Shown here piece after piece: positions 7,941 through 17,242 of a stretch of 17,961 nucleotides of DNA (position 1 is its first letter; each line of letters starts with the position of its first letter). A program made the translations under genes and the position numbers. The notes beneath the pieces were generated by a model. It saw nothing but the letters and a program-made list of their open reading frames with translations, was not told the origin of the DNA and searched no databases. The stretch is from NCBI GenBank assembly GCA_027579435.1, contig JANBPK010001667.1, positions 1 through 17,961 on the forward strand, written 5' to 3'. Source of the DNA: Candolleomyces eurysporus (Eukaryota > Basidiomycota > Agaricomycetes > Agaricales > Psathyrellaceae).

Positions 7941-8902
7941 CAAAGTCAGATATGATCATTGGAAACAAACAACTGCCATCAGGATGCGGCTGTACTGGCC
8001 TGGTAACATTACCCAGCAAATGGCAGCAGTGGGCTTTGAAATCAGGCAAAAGAGCATTGACAATGTCTGGTGCAAGGCCGGGGACACTGTTGAACGGTGA
8101 TGTGCTGATTGCACGAACACCCTATAAAATTTGCAAACTTGTTCTTAATGTTCGTGAACTGACTTGTGTATAAAGAAGATCTTCATGAAGTTGGGAACTA
8201 TAGAGTTGGAGCTTTCCCTGGTTGCCAACTAAGCAGACTACCTAGCAGAAACATGAAAGATGAGTAAGACAGTTCCACAATGGTACTTTAAGTTTGTGAA
8301 GGCCTTGTGAACGTATCTGAAACAACTACAACCAGAATTGAAGCTACCTGATATGCCTGACCTGGCAAGGCACAATATCAGTGGGAGTTATGTGTACTAC
8401 AAGGGAATTCACCCTGACATTGCTAAGTGGAAGTCTTTGTGAAGTAGCTGATGGCTTCAAGAACATGATTGTTGATCTGTCAAGTCAATGAGTGCTTACC
8501 TTGCCATCTTTGGAAGGCAGTGGCATTCGTTGATTAGTTTTGGAGATTGTCCAAAGTTCATGAACCTGCTCAGGAAACTGGAAAAGCACAACTAAGGCTT
8601 ATGTAGTCATCAACCTGAAGCTCAGTCAGCCTGTCCACAGCCAAAAGATAGAAGGAGTTAGCAGAGCAGTGAAGCAGTATGGCTTGGAGGAGCCAAGCAC
8701 CCAAAACTCGGATCAATTTGTTGGATTAAGGTCATGAGCGGAAGAGCATGCTCTCCAGGAGCAATCCTCAGTGAATATCTCTGTGGACTCAACAACAGCC
8801 GTGTCCAGAAAAGGTTTGCAAAGAGCCTGGGCTGTGTTCTAAAGCTGAGACTCAACTCTCAGCCTTTGATACCCTCATGTGATTGTGTTTCTTATCTCTC
8901 TC
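7941..8902 (+). pseudogene. Decayed coding sequence in the outer element, right part
   Basis: No long frame survives, but protein-like stretches broken by stops and frame changes can be read on the plus strand. Around 8262-8440 one frame reads QWYFKFVKAL, stop, then a run including LPDMPDLARHNISGS and IHPDIAKWKSL. Around 8590-8850 another frame reads KIEGVSRAVKQYGLEEPS and continues across a TGA at about 8733. This looks like an old gene, element-borne or captured, eroded by stops. I recognise no domain. The minus strand shows nothing better. Confidence 0.35.
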
Positions 8903-9452
8903 TGTCTCTGTCATCTTTTTGTTTCTTTGCCTGTTTGCCAAAAAATAATTACATATATATACATCTTGGTTTTATCTATTATAGCATTAGTGGGTAGCTA
9001 ACATTTGTATTTTGTGTTTGGACTGTGTTCCCAGGAATCTACGAGAGCCGTCTGTTATCAAGAAAAGAGTGTTTAAGTTTGTGAAGTCAATCAGAGTCNN
9101 GTCGCTTGCGTTTTANCGAATCGTTCTTGTGTTAAATTTTGCTTGAGGCCGTGTCCTCTGTTCGCGAAGTTATCCGTCGTATCTCGAACCTTACCGTGTG
9201 TTAGCGAAGTCACTTCGTGAAGCATTTCTATCGTTGCTGGTTGAGCCTTAGCTCCCCCTCGAACTTGTGATTGTACAAGAAGAGTTCTAGAAGCCTCTGT
9301 CGACTAGACTTAGAGCTTTTACCTATACCCCTTGCCCGCCTTTATCTTCACAAAGGTATTTGGTGTGTTGTGTTGTTGTGGTTGTGTGTGTGTGTTTTAG
9401 TTCTATAGTTTGGTTGTTAGAGTGCCCTAGTTTGCTACCTGCACATCAGCGG
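8903..9452 (-). repeat. Terminal-repeat family, copy 2
   Basis: This direct copy of 1-550 ends at the same acatcagcgg motif (9443-9452). The match starts by 8903 and may extend further left, which cannot be tested because copy 1 is cut by the window edge. Many differences from copy 1 are transitions at CpG. For example, ttcgcgaag at 177-185 corresponds to tttgtgaag at 9078-9086. It contains Ns at 9099-9100 and 9116. It interrupts the minus-strand reading frame at 9427-9579 and supplies that frame's last codons and stop. Confidence 0.65.
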
Positions 9453-9579
9453 AATTCTGGCTTATCGAGTGAAGGATGGGAACTGAGGGCATAAGAAAGA
9501 ACTTGGGGATTATCTCGTTGAGGCGTTCCTTCCAGAACTGGGCTATGTTGCTGGAGTTCATGAGCGGCTGGGAAGCCAT
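9427..9579 (-). pseudogene. Truncated ORF, possible Gypsy-type gag start, cut by repeat copy 2
   Basis: From an ATG at 9579 the minus strand encodes about 42 residues beginning MASQPLMNSSNIAQFWKERL. The frame then crosses into repeat copy 2 and ends with ADVQVAN and a TAG at 9427-9429. The frame also extends in phase upstream to a second ATG at 9618. Codon use and composition look like the true start of a protein whose remainder is missing. A possible primer-binding site at 9798-9814 on the same strand makes a retrotransposon gag start one reading. A host-gene first exon is equally possible. I do not recognise the protein family. Confidence 0.4.
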
Positions 9580-9644
9580 AGTGAATGAGATCGAAGGCTT
9601 CTGAAAGAAAGGTAACAACGAATGGTAAAGGACAAGTATTAGAT

Positions 9645-9717
9645 CTGGAGCGGCATGTAATTCTGGGGGGCTCGACGTCCCTCTTTTAAAAGGGGACTAG
9701 GTCTCAGGCCGCTCCAG
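9645..9717. repeat. Inverted repeat around a TATA-like core
   Basis: Perfect 10-bp arms CTGGAGCGGC (9645-9654) and GCCGCTCCAG (9708-9717) enclose 53 bp that contain the near-palindrome ccctcttttaaaagggg (9680-9696). It lies 66-138 bp upstream of the ATG at 9579 on the minus strand, so it may be the promoter region of that frame. Its function is unknown. Confidence 0.5.
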
Positions 9718-10176
9718 TGAATGATGGCACGTTTGTGGCTACTACCGTTTCATTTCTCCTATGTACCTCAAGCCGGGGACGGCTGAAATTTTGGNTTTGG
9801 GGGAGACGGCGCCACTTACTGCGTCATAACTGAGACTTCAAGAATTTTTCGCGTTTTAGCTGTCTTACACTTACTAAGGTACGACGCGGCGTGAGATCAG
9901 GGCCTAGATTGACTCAAGTTGTTCATCTTTTACTCAATAAAGACTTGTTAACACTTATTCAGAGAAGACTTAAGGACTTTGAAAAGATCTTACTCAGAAA
10001 AAGACACAAGAAAGGATGATAATTTTGAAAGGACTGGTATGCTGCTACACTATATAACTGGTACCAGTAAGTTATATAGGGAAAGAAGAACAAAAAGATA
10101 AAGGTCCAAAGGATGCTTGCTACAAGAACAGACGAAGAAGAAGGGTGTTGAACCCCGCAGAAAGAAGCCCAGCCCA
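9718..10176. other. Non-coding stretch, possible Gypsy LTR/leader remnant
   Basis: No coding frame is supported here. On the minus strand TGGCGCCGTCTCCCCCA (9814-9798) resembles a primer-binding site complementary to the 3' end of a tRNA-Asp type. The first nine bases fit from memory of plant tRNA-Asp. If so, the sequence between the end of gene A and 9815 would be the 3' part of an LTR and the following 200 bp a leader into the frame at 9579. A palindrome at 10050-10079 is listed separately. One N is at 9795. Confidence 0.3.
10050..10079. repeat. Palindromic hairpin downstream of gene A
   Basis: Arms CTATATAACT (10050-10059) and AGTTATATAG (10070-10079) are perfect complements with a 10-nt loop, and a second palindrome ACTGGTACCAGT (10057-10068) overlaps the centre. 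It lies about 100 bp past the stop of gene A. It could be a 3'-end element, or a TATA-bearing part of an old LTR. The sequence alone does not decide. Confidence 0.55.
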
Positions 10177-11993
10177 CTATACTCCTCCACCACGACGTCG
10201 ACACTCAGCGGCCTCACGGAGCAGCGGATGGAAGTGAGGGGCTAGAAGCGTGTAAAGACTGTTGGCCTGGTTCTAGAGTAGGGCAACAAAGTTAACACGG
10301 ATCCCTTCAAGGAATAAGGAAGACATGTACCTGAATGTTTTGAGGGATCTGGGCCGGCACCGTGGCAGTAGAAGAGGTATCGCCAGTCGGGTTGCCAGCG
10401 GACTGTGTTGACGATTCTGCTTGACTGCTTGGAGCGGCCTGGGTCTATAACAGGTAAGGAAAGTTAGCTGCAAAAGAATTAATTATAAAGAAAGCAAGTA
10501 CTTCAAGGGAGCCGGGGAATGTCGATGGGCCAGCGGTTGGAGCTGGCGCGGGCTGAGCTTGTTGTGGAGGCTCGACCTCCATTGCGTCTTTGTCGGCGTA
10601 AAAGCTGGTATTCTCCAGGTCTTCAGATGGCTTGGACATGACGCGAGGAGGATTGTGGTAGATGGAGTGCTGATAGTTGGTGAGCCATCTATACTCCGTC
10701 TCACCGGCCTGCTGCATGGTGGCGTGAAGTCGCTCCGGGAACCGCATGGGGGTGTCGAGGGGAATGTCCTTGGCAAATTTGAGGACTTCCTCTAGGTCCC
10801 CGACGTTCCAGGCATACGAGCTCAAGCCAGCGTCACCCTCGCTGGAGTAAACCCTCTGCAGCACAAGGGAGAGCGTCTCCAGTTTAGCCTTCGTCATTTT
10901 CTGAAGGTCCTCAGCGTGGGACGCAGCGATCTGTGCCGTGGCCCTCAGGTTCAGGACGTCGGAGACGAGTTGAGAGATATCTAGAAAAGAAAAGAAATGT
11001 TAAAACGGCAGAAGGGAATATAAAGTAAAGCAGAAACTCACTTTCAGGGGAGGCTTTGCCTGCGAACGCAAGTTGTTGAGATGAGGCGAAACGAGGAATG
11101 CGGGTGTCAAAGCCGCAGGTCTGCTTGAGGGATGCGCACTGATTGCACCGGATGTGATTGAGGAAGTCGCCTCCCATACACATTAGGCCGTGCGAGGCGC
11201 ACTGACCGCAGGGAGGACGAACCTGAGCAAAAAGTAAAGAAGCAAAATAAGATAAAATAAAGTAACGAAAAGAAAGGTACTTACCCAGGAAGGAACCGGG
11301 CCTGCGTTGAGTGGCAATGTCAACTCGCGCAAGGCACTGGACTGGAGGAACAGGGGGCCCATTTCGTAGACTGGTAGTACGCCTGGCGGCTCGACGTGAG
11401 GGAAGGCTTCATGTTTTTGGGCTTTCTTGCGCGCAGGAGCTACTCGAGGGCGTCTACCAGGTGGTGGTTGAAGGTGGGGTAGGTTGATGACGGTTGTCGG
11501 CCGGTTTGTCACCACCATAGGACGAGCAGGTGGGGTGGCAGCCAGAGGAAGGGGTGGCGCAACAGAAGTGGTTCTCTCCGGGGAGGCAGGCTCCTGGCCT
11601 TCATCTTCCTCGCCGGGTGGAAAGAGCTCCATCTCCAGCGAAGAGGCTTAAAAAGACAGAAGGCAAATAAGAATATAAGCGATAGGCAAAGAATATGAGT
11701 TTAAACTCACCTGGCACCGGGGCATCCTCACTCTCTGGGTTGACGGCAGTTCCGAGACCTAATAAGGGCTCGGGTGTTGTGGGTGGTTGATCTCGACGCC
11801 AAGTTTTTTTCGCACTTTGGACCCAGTGATCGTGAGAACAGCTGTTTGATGTGATGGTTATTCGTCCCCACATCCCCCTTGCGATAAGTAGCGCGTTAGT
11901 CTCTTCTGCCTGCTCTTGCATCGTTTCGTAGAAGAAGGCTGCTGGAAGAGACAAAACACAGCGGGGGAGACAGCGCATGGATGTCGTGTTCAT
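10177..11993 (-). CDS. Gene A: hypothetical protein with Zn2Cys6-like cluster
   Basis: The hand-built model has six exons: 11993-11711, 11646-11285, 11222-11042, 10980-10502, 10444-10331, 10272-10177. The five introns are 64, 62, 61, 57 and 58 nt. All begin GT and end AG (the first ends AAG), and the frame stays open to TAG at 10177-10179, giving 504 aa. Residues 95-180 are proline-rich with a basic patch (PARKKAQK). Residues 220-251 hold C-X2-C-X6-C-X10-C-X2-C-X6-C, exactly the spacing of the fungal Zn(II)2Cys6 cluster, but lacking its usual basic residues and sitting mid-protein. Exon 4 is helical; the C-terminus is Ser/Thr/Gln-rich. An alternative ATG at 11921 would give 480 aa. A CAG acceptor-like site between the two ATGs leaves the 5' end uncertain. 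DNA or RNA binding is an inference; I do not recognise the family. Confidence 0.72.
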
Positions 11994-12168
11994 AGTGTCC
12001 AGCGAGGAACAATAGGTGCGCTGTCCTGTGGCCTGTCACCTGCAGCGACGCCCGTTTGGCACACATCGATTCACAGAAGATGGCCGGTGGAAATAATAAA
12101 ACGGGGAAAATAGCGCATGGGTTCAGCGGTCATAGAGACCAGTGAGGAGGAGTAGGTGCGCTGTACTG
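11919..12168. repeat. Imperfect tandem duplication at the 5' end of gene A
   Basis: Two related segments, about 11919-12027 and 12064-12168, have a period of about 145 bp. Shared landmarks in order are catcg, agaag, agcgcatgg, catag and ggtgcgctgt. The left unit contains both candidate start codons of gene A. The right unit is upstream and more AT-rich in its centre. It appears to be an old partial duplication of the promoter and first-exon region. Confidence 0.6.
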
Positions 12169-12599
12169 CGTAGGAATGCCTAGTTTAACGTGTCGAGAAC
12201 TCAGACGTGTTCACGTTGAACAGCGCGGCATAGATGGTCCCCTTGGTACGCATTGGGCATGTGGTGCGTCCCCGACAGGTGTTGTTTGCCAATCCACGCC
12301 ACGTAGGACGCCGTTCTTGCTGGATGAGTCTGTCAGTACGTGGGTGGTTGTGTATGTCTTTTACATTCGTGTTCGAGCAAACGAGGGCCTGTCTGTTTGC
12401 CTCCCGGCGAATGAGCTTCCAATCTCATATAGATATATCGGTGATTATCGAGCGTTGTAACATTTTTACAATATATACATCGACAGGGCCATTGTTGTCT
12501 ACCTTTTCCTTAAGTTCGAGCTCCCGTTCTTCTCATCCTCAGTCACAAGCCATTGGATTCAGCGACAACCTGGACAGTGACGCGACGTCTACGTCCCCA
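12169..12599. other. Intergenic region with a TATA-like promoter on the plus strand
   Basis: This lies between divergent gene A and the plus-strand exon at 12600. No gene is supported here, although an open frame crosses it without protein-like composition. A TATA-like box (atatatacat, 12471-12480) sits about 120 bp upstream of the ATG at 12600, followed by a pyrimidine-rich stretch, which resembles a fungal core promoter and 5' leader. Confidence 0.4.
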
Positions 12600-12753
12600 A
12601 TGGGAAGGAATTTCCTCTCTAAAATTCCACCCTTCAGCGTTCCTCGATTTCCTTCCTCGGTTGTCGCAGGGCGTTTTGACGCGGACGGTCCTGCCGCATT
12701 CGCCAAAGAAGCCGCTCGAGTTTGTTCGGATTTCTTTGGCAAAGTTAACAAAG
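12600..12753 (+). pseudogene. Orphan first exon of an unrecognised gene
   Basis: From ATG at 12600 the plus strand encodes about 51 residues beginning MGRNFLSKIPPFSVPRF and ending FFGKVNK, up to a donor-like GTAACC at 12754. Composition and the upstream TATA-like box suggest a genuine gene start. No matching downstream exon is apparent, because the next sequence is the 3' end of gene B on the opposite strand, with 9 bp of antisense overlap (12745-12753). The simplest reading is a first exon cut off from its gene by rearrangement. A very short gene cannot be excluded. Confidence 0.35.
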
Positions 12754-13758
12754 GTAACCATGGATCACTATGTTATCGAGTCTCACCTCTCTCCATTCGG
12801 AGGACAACAACGAAAGAGTACGGAGGCTTAGGATCAACTTATACTGGTGGTTGCCCAGTGGATACGCAACGAACGCAACGTGTGCCTCGACCAGATCTCC
12901 TTCTTTCAGGGCAGCCGGTGGCATGCTTTCGTAGCTGGAGCACGTTGTCAGTCGGGCGTTCGTGCGGCACCATGTGATACACTGACCTTGCAGCGCCGCT
13001 TTCATCCGTTACCCTCCTACAGTATTGAACTTCGTTCTCCGGAGCGTGTATGAACTTCACACCTCGAATGCTTTCCAAGATATGCAGGGGATCGACGTCG
13101 GTCGTGAACGGAACATGCTTTAATCCCGGTGCCGAGTGACGATCAGTGAAATAGCGAGCATGGACATCCAGGGCGAAGTCCCCCTCGTACGGGTGAAAAT
13201 CCAAATCCTGAACATGCTCTGACTCGGTCACCGATCTGGCAAACTTCTGGTGAATTTCGACAATCTTCGCTTGAAGGCCCTCGAATGTCCCGCAGCCGAG
13301 ACCCGTTAGTTTGGCATATTGACGCAAGTGACGAATATGCTTCGCATTTTTGACGCTCCTACCACAATCAATAATTGTAAGCGAATAGGAAAACCTGGGC
13401 GACTCACAATGGCCGAGTTACTGGAGGAAGAGTTTTGGAGCAAAGAATTCCAGGAATGCGTACACAAACTTCTTCCTGTTCACCATTGACGTTCTTGATC
13501 AACCGCAAAGCTGACGGTTGTTCGAACTGGGAGACTGCGCATTCTCCAATCTTCCCGCGGACAATGCGTTAAGAATAGCATTCAAGATCGACGGTGTACT
13601 TACTTCAAAGGCTGATAACGACACAATATCGATGCAATCATCGTTTGGCTCAAGGAATTGAGCGTCCAGAGCCAATTCTATGATCAAAGGTTAGGCATCA
13701 GATCTGGAGGTGGGAAATTCCACTCACTGGCGTTCGCGGCGTCGTAAAAGCAGTTCAT
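12745..13758 (-). CDS. Gene B: spliced hypothetical protein, lineage-type family
   Basis: Exons read on the minus strand are 13758-13728, 13677-13604, 13526-13408, 13358-12987 and 12934-12745. The introns (50, 77, 49 and 52 nt) have donors GTGAGT, GTAAGT, GTGAGT, GTCAGT and acceptors TAG, CAG, TAG, CAG. Frame is kept throughout to TAA at 12745-12747, giving 261 aa from the ATG used here. Features include ALDAQFLEPNDDCIDIVSLS near the N-terminus, RIPGIL, a central IRHLRQYAKLTGLGCGTFEG block, and a C-terminal EGDLVEAHVAFVAYPLG block. The style (KEGDLVEA, LRTLSLL) fits large basidiomycete-specific hypothetical families as I remember them, with no known function. The same frame continues upstream in coding-like sequence to 13959, interrupted by a TAA at 13819-13821, so the true start is unresolved and the gene may be a pseudogene. 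Confidence 0.62.
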
Positions 13759-13959
13759 GTCTATCCAAAAGGTTTGAATTCGGGCTTCAGCAGGGAACAC
13801 GTCTGTCGCGAGGGTGTTTTATCTCGCATCGGCGAAAATCATTGGCCCGTCTCTGTCTGCATTCCAGCTTTGCGCGTGTTCACATACCACTCCTCGTTCC
13901 TTCGTTTCCCGATCACCAATGCCTTGATTTGATTTGTCGTCTGACAACAGATTCCTTCG

Positions 13960-14994
13960 TCATCGCTCTATCTTTGACCGTCAGAACGGCCTAACATGAT
14001 GACCCGGTCCCCTTATAATTCTTTGACGCATCGAGCCCCTAACGCTTGGCATTGTGATTAGGGGTTACTTTCGTTGGAAATAACAGATGATCATTTGCAA
14101 GCGCATGGGCATACAGATGATAACACAGACCAAGACATAAAAGTTCCTTGGAGCCATGCAGCGATGTCTTCGGGTCTAACTTTCCTCCTTGAATTGTGTT
14201 CTTGGGGCCTGGTCGAGCACAATCTAGGGGGATTTCTTTGGGTATTCCGTATGTAGAAACTTGACGCAAGTCGGTTAGAGTGATGGGGAACGCGACGCAA
14301 TCGGATATTTCAAATGGCTTTAATTATGTAAAAGCCCAAGAATGTGCCACATCACTTTCTTGTTTGCTTGACTGCTCCTCTTGCTCTCTGCTTTTTTGCT
14401 TTCTGTGCATCCCGTTCTCCTCTGCACGACAGTGGTCAAACATGCACCCACTCCTTGTCAAATCAAAGCCGCATTTGGCCATTGGTGGCACAACCATCGC
14501 GCTTATCAAGACTCAACAGCTCCCGAGTCACTTCTCCTCAATCTCTGTGGAGTGAGCCCCTCTCGTTTATCATGACCTTTGGCATTTATTTACTTCCAGA
14601 CCCGATGCCTAGGCCCCCGATTTTAGGGAGAAATGAATCATTTGCGTCATGTTCAGCCTCTCATCCCTCTCAACCGCATTCTGGGGTATCTTTTTTTTTT
14701 AGGAGCAATCATCCATCCGGTTGAATGACCCTACCTATACCCGGTTACCGTCGGGCTTTTCTCTTTGTTAAGACACTGGGGAATGGGGAATTGCTGTTCA
14801 AGACCCTTCTTCGTTAATCCCTCTTTCGTCCAGTCAGTGTTATCACGTCTCATGAAGTACGTCAATGCTCCCTGATTTCACTCGCGCTTCTGACCAGTAT
14901 CGTTGTCGCAAGACCTTCCCAAAAACGTTCGGGGGCCAGGTCCCGCGCTTTGGACAAACTGAAGATAAAACTGAAACGGTCCAAAAATGCGAGA
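13960..14994. other. Intergenic region between genes B and C
   Basis: I see no supported gene here. A TATA-like box on the minus strand (GAATTATAAGGGG, near 14010-14022) lies about 50-60 bp upstream of where coding-like sequence of gene B begins (13959) and may be its promoter. A run of nine or more T lies near 14690-14700. Sequence from about 14898 onward is open in frame with gene C and basic in composition (KLKIKLKRSKNAR), so the gene C leader or an extra 5' exon may begin there. A 5-nt start exon at 14852-14856 spliced to 14898 is conceivable but weak. Confidence 0.35.
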
Positions 14995-16523
14995 ATGGTT
15001 TCGAAGTACGCAACCGCTGCTCTTTTTCTTCGCGTTACTGATCCAGTACGCAGATTAAATACTCATTCAAAACCTTCCCCGGAGCCTATCGGTCCCGTGC
15101 TTCCTCACGAGCCCGAACATATTTCCTCTCCCCCGGTCTCTGGAAAAAAGCGACTACACCGAGAGTGGGTTCTTCTTCTGCTGTTGTTGGCCTAGTCGCT
15201 CATACTTCATTTCAGGGATACACCTGACGACGTCATCAACATCTCCTCGTCCTCTTCTGAGAATCTTCAGTAAGTTTTTTCTTCGCCCTTGCTTTCATTC
15301 GTGATGATACATTGGCCAACAGTGATATGGAATGTGCCAAGGGCGACACGATGTATCGTGGCACTACAAAATCTAGGGTTCATTCTCGACAGTCCGCTCG
15401 CGAGACATCTCCCGTTGTTACGCGGAGGATGACCAGGCACGTTCGACACTTCTCATGATTACCCCTCATCCCATTTACCATGACATTCAGAGACGGCCGA
15501 GCTCCTCAAATCGACGATTCTGTTCTTCAGTTGGTCGCCACAGATCAACCCCGCAAGAAGAAGGCGAACAACCCAAGGACAGTTGGCTTTTCCGGTGTTG
15601 GAGGGACTACCAACCGGGATGATACTGCGCACTCTTCCGAGCAAAGAGAAGCACAACCGATGTAAGTGTATCGCTCTGTCTGCGTTATGCTTCTGTTCAA
15701 AGGCAATTCGTAGCACTAAACGTCGGCGCGGTCCAGACCCGACTTTCCACTGGACTTCCTTCAATCCGAAGCCAATCCCACTGTCCAATTGGGTGACTCC
15801 TCCACCCTTGTCCGACGACGATCATGATCTGTTGCCGAGCCCACGAACTGCACTGTCGACGGCCCCCAAAGATACCGACCAACAGCCGTCCGAAGTTCGC
15901 CACGCATCGCATGTCATCAAGCAAGAACCTGACCATGAGACCAGTCTGAATTCCCTCTTCGACGATATCGCCGTGGATGTTTCAGCAGCGTCTGACAGTT
16001 TGGGCGGTTCTTCCACTGATGGATACGAGTCGTCTTTCATGTGAGTACTTATTACTCTTTATCTTGTGTTCGCTAGCTGATTGTATTACCAAGCGATGAT
16101 AGCGCACTTGGCGAGTCGCTGAATGATAGGGAGCAGGAACGGTGCGCATTCTTCTTAGACACATGGACTATCTTTGAATCTTAATTGCATTGGATTGCAG
16201 TGCACGTCGTTCTTTCGTCGGGGTTAAGAACACTGCTAAAGGGAAGAGGAGAGCCATCGTTCTCTCTGACGACGAACCGCGGGACGATGGTGAGGGTGAT
16301 GGGTAAGTGGAAAGCTGTAACATGTTGCTGTCGTGTTTATTTTGCGATTTCAGCCTTTCAGACTATGAACGAAACCAGATCATGTAAGTAATTCCACGAC
16401 ATGGTTATGTTAGACGGCACTGATCGTAGACTAGGCAAGCGATGGCGGAGAGTCGCAAAACCATGTCTACGCCACACGCTGCGTCCTCCTCTTTAGCCTC
16501 ATCGACATTGAGGAACATTGATG

Positions 16524-16531
16524 CCCCCCCC
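16524..16531 (+). other. 8-C homopolymer frameshift in gene C exon 9
   Basis: The run follows GATG and precedes GCCGC. Upstream the coding frame reads NIDAPP and downstream it reads PLGTPFTVMKS in the next frame. Seven Cs instead of eight would join them and would also restore the phase 2 exit at 16921. It is either a real +1 mutation or a homopolymer sequencing error. Confidence 0.6.
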
Positions 16532-17242
16532 GCCGCTTGGCACGCCTTTCACCGTCATGAAATCGATTGACTCCGGTTCTTCCAAGAGTGCCAAACCTGT
16601 TCCTATCTACTCCAGCAGCTCATCCCTGAGTGTTGCCCGTGGTACACCGCAGACTCCGGTTGATGTTTCAGACCAATCTGCGCCCTGGCCTACACCTCAT
16701 ACGCCTACCGCTGGCCAGTCTGTCTCCATGCGAGATCTGGTGGGGCCTATCGCAAAAATGTCTCCCAATGTTCCCCACACTCCTATCAAGAAGGGAGTTT
16801 TGAGCGTCGATCCACGAATTCACCAGCACTGCTTGCAATTGCCCAGTGATTGTGAAGTTAGCGACAGGGACTGGCAAGATGCCTACTTGGCGAACGATTA
16901 TCCCGCACTTCTGCCTTTGAAGTACGTCGCTTCCCCGTTATCATACCAATGTCGGTCTCACTTTGACCAGGCGAGCATCTGTCGTTCCATGGTCCAACGC
17001 TGTTGGTGATGGCCTTACCAAATTTAGTGGATGGGGCATTTGGTGCCCTGATATGAATGGGGCGTGCGTAATGATTCTTGATTCAAGTGATATGCTTCCT
17101 AATTTCAATATACAGCACCGCATTGAATGCGATTCGATTTGTAGAGACGCCTCGGGATCGATTCGTCAATCCATGCTGTGCAAGTCCTGTGGGGGTCGAC
17201 TGCAGGGAGAGCGGTACTAACCATCATCACCTTGTGCGACAA

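Noticed and set aside
12234..12977. A 247-codon open frame on the plus strand as a single protein
   Set aside because: It crosses a promoter-like region, has Ser/Arg-rich shadow composition on both sides, and runs antisense to well-supported exons of gene B. Only the 12600-12753 part looks coding.
14300..14800. Short plus- and minus-strand frames as genes upstream of gene C
   Set aside because: They overlap each other, lack splice or promoter context, and have no protein-like composition.
16963..17220. Gene C ending at the TAA at 17218-17220
   Set aside because: That frame needs the intron at 17068 or no intron. The donor GTGCGT at 17064 keeps the phase 2 pattern and gives a frame that stays open to the MITE and continues beyond it in protein-like sequence.
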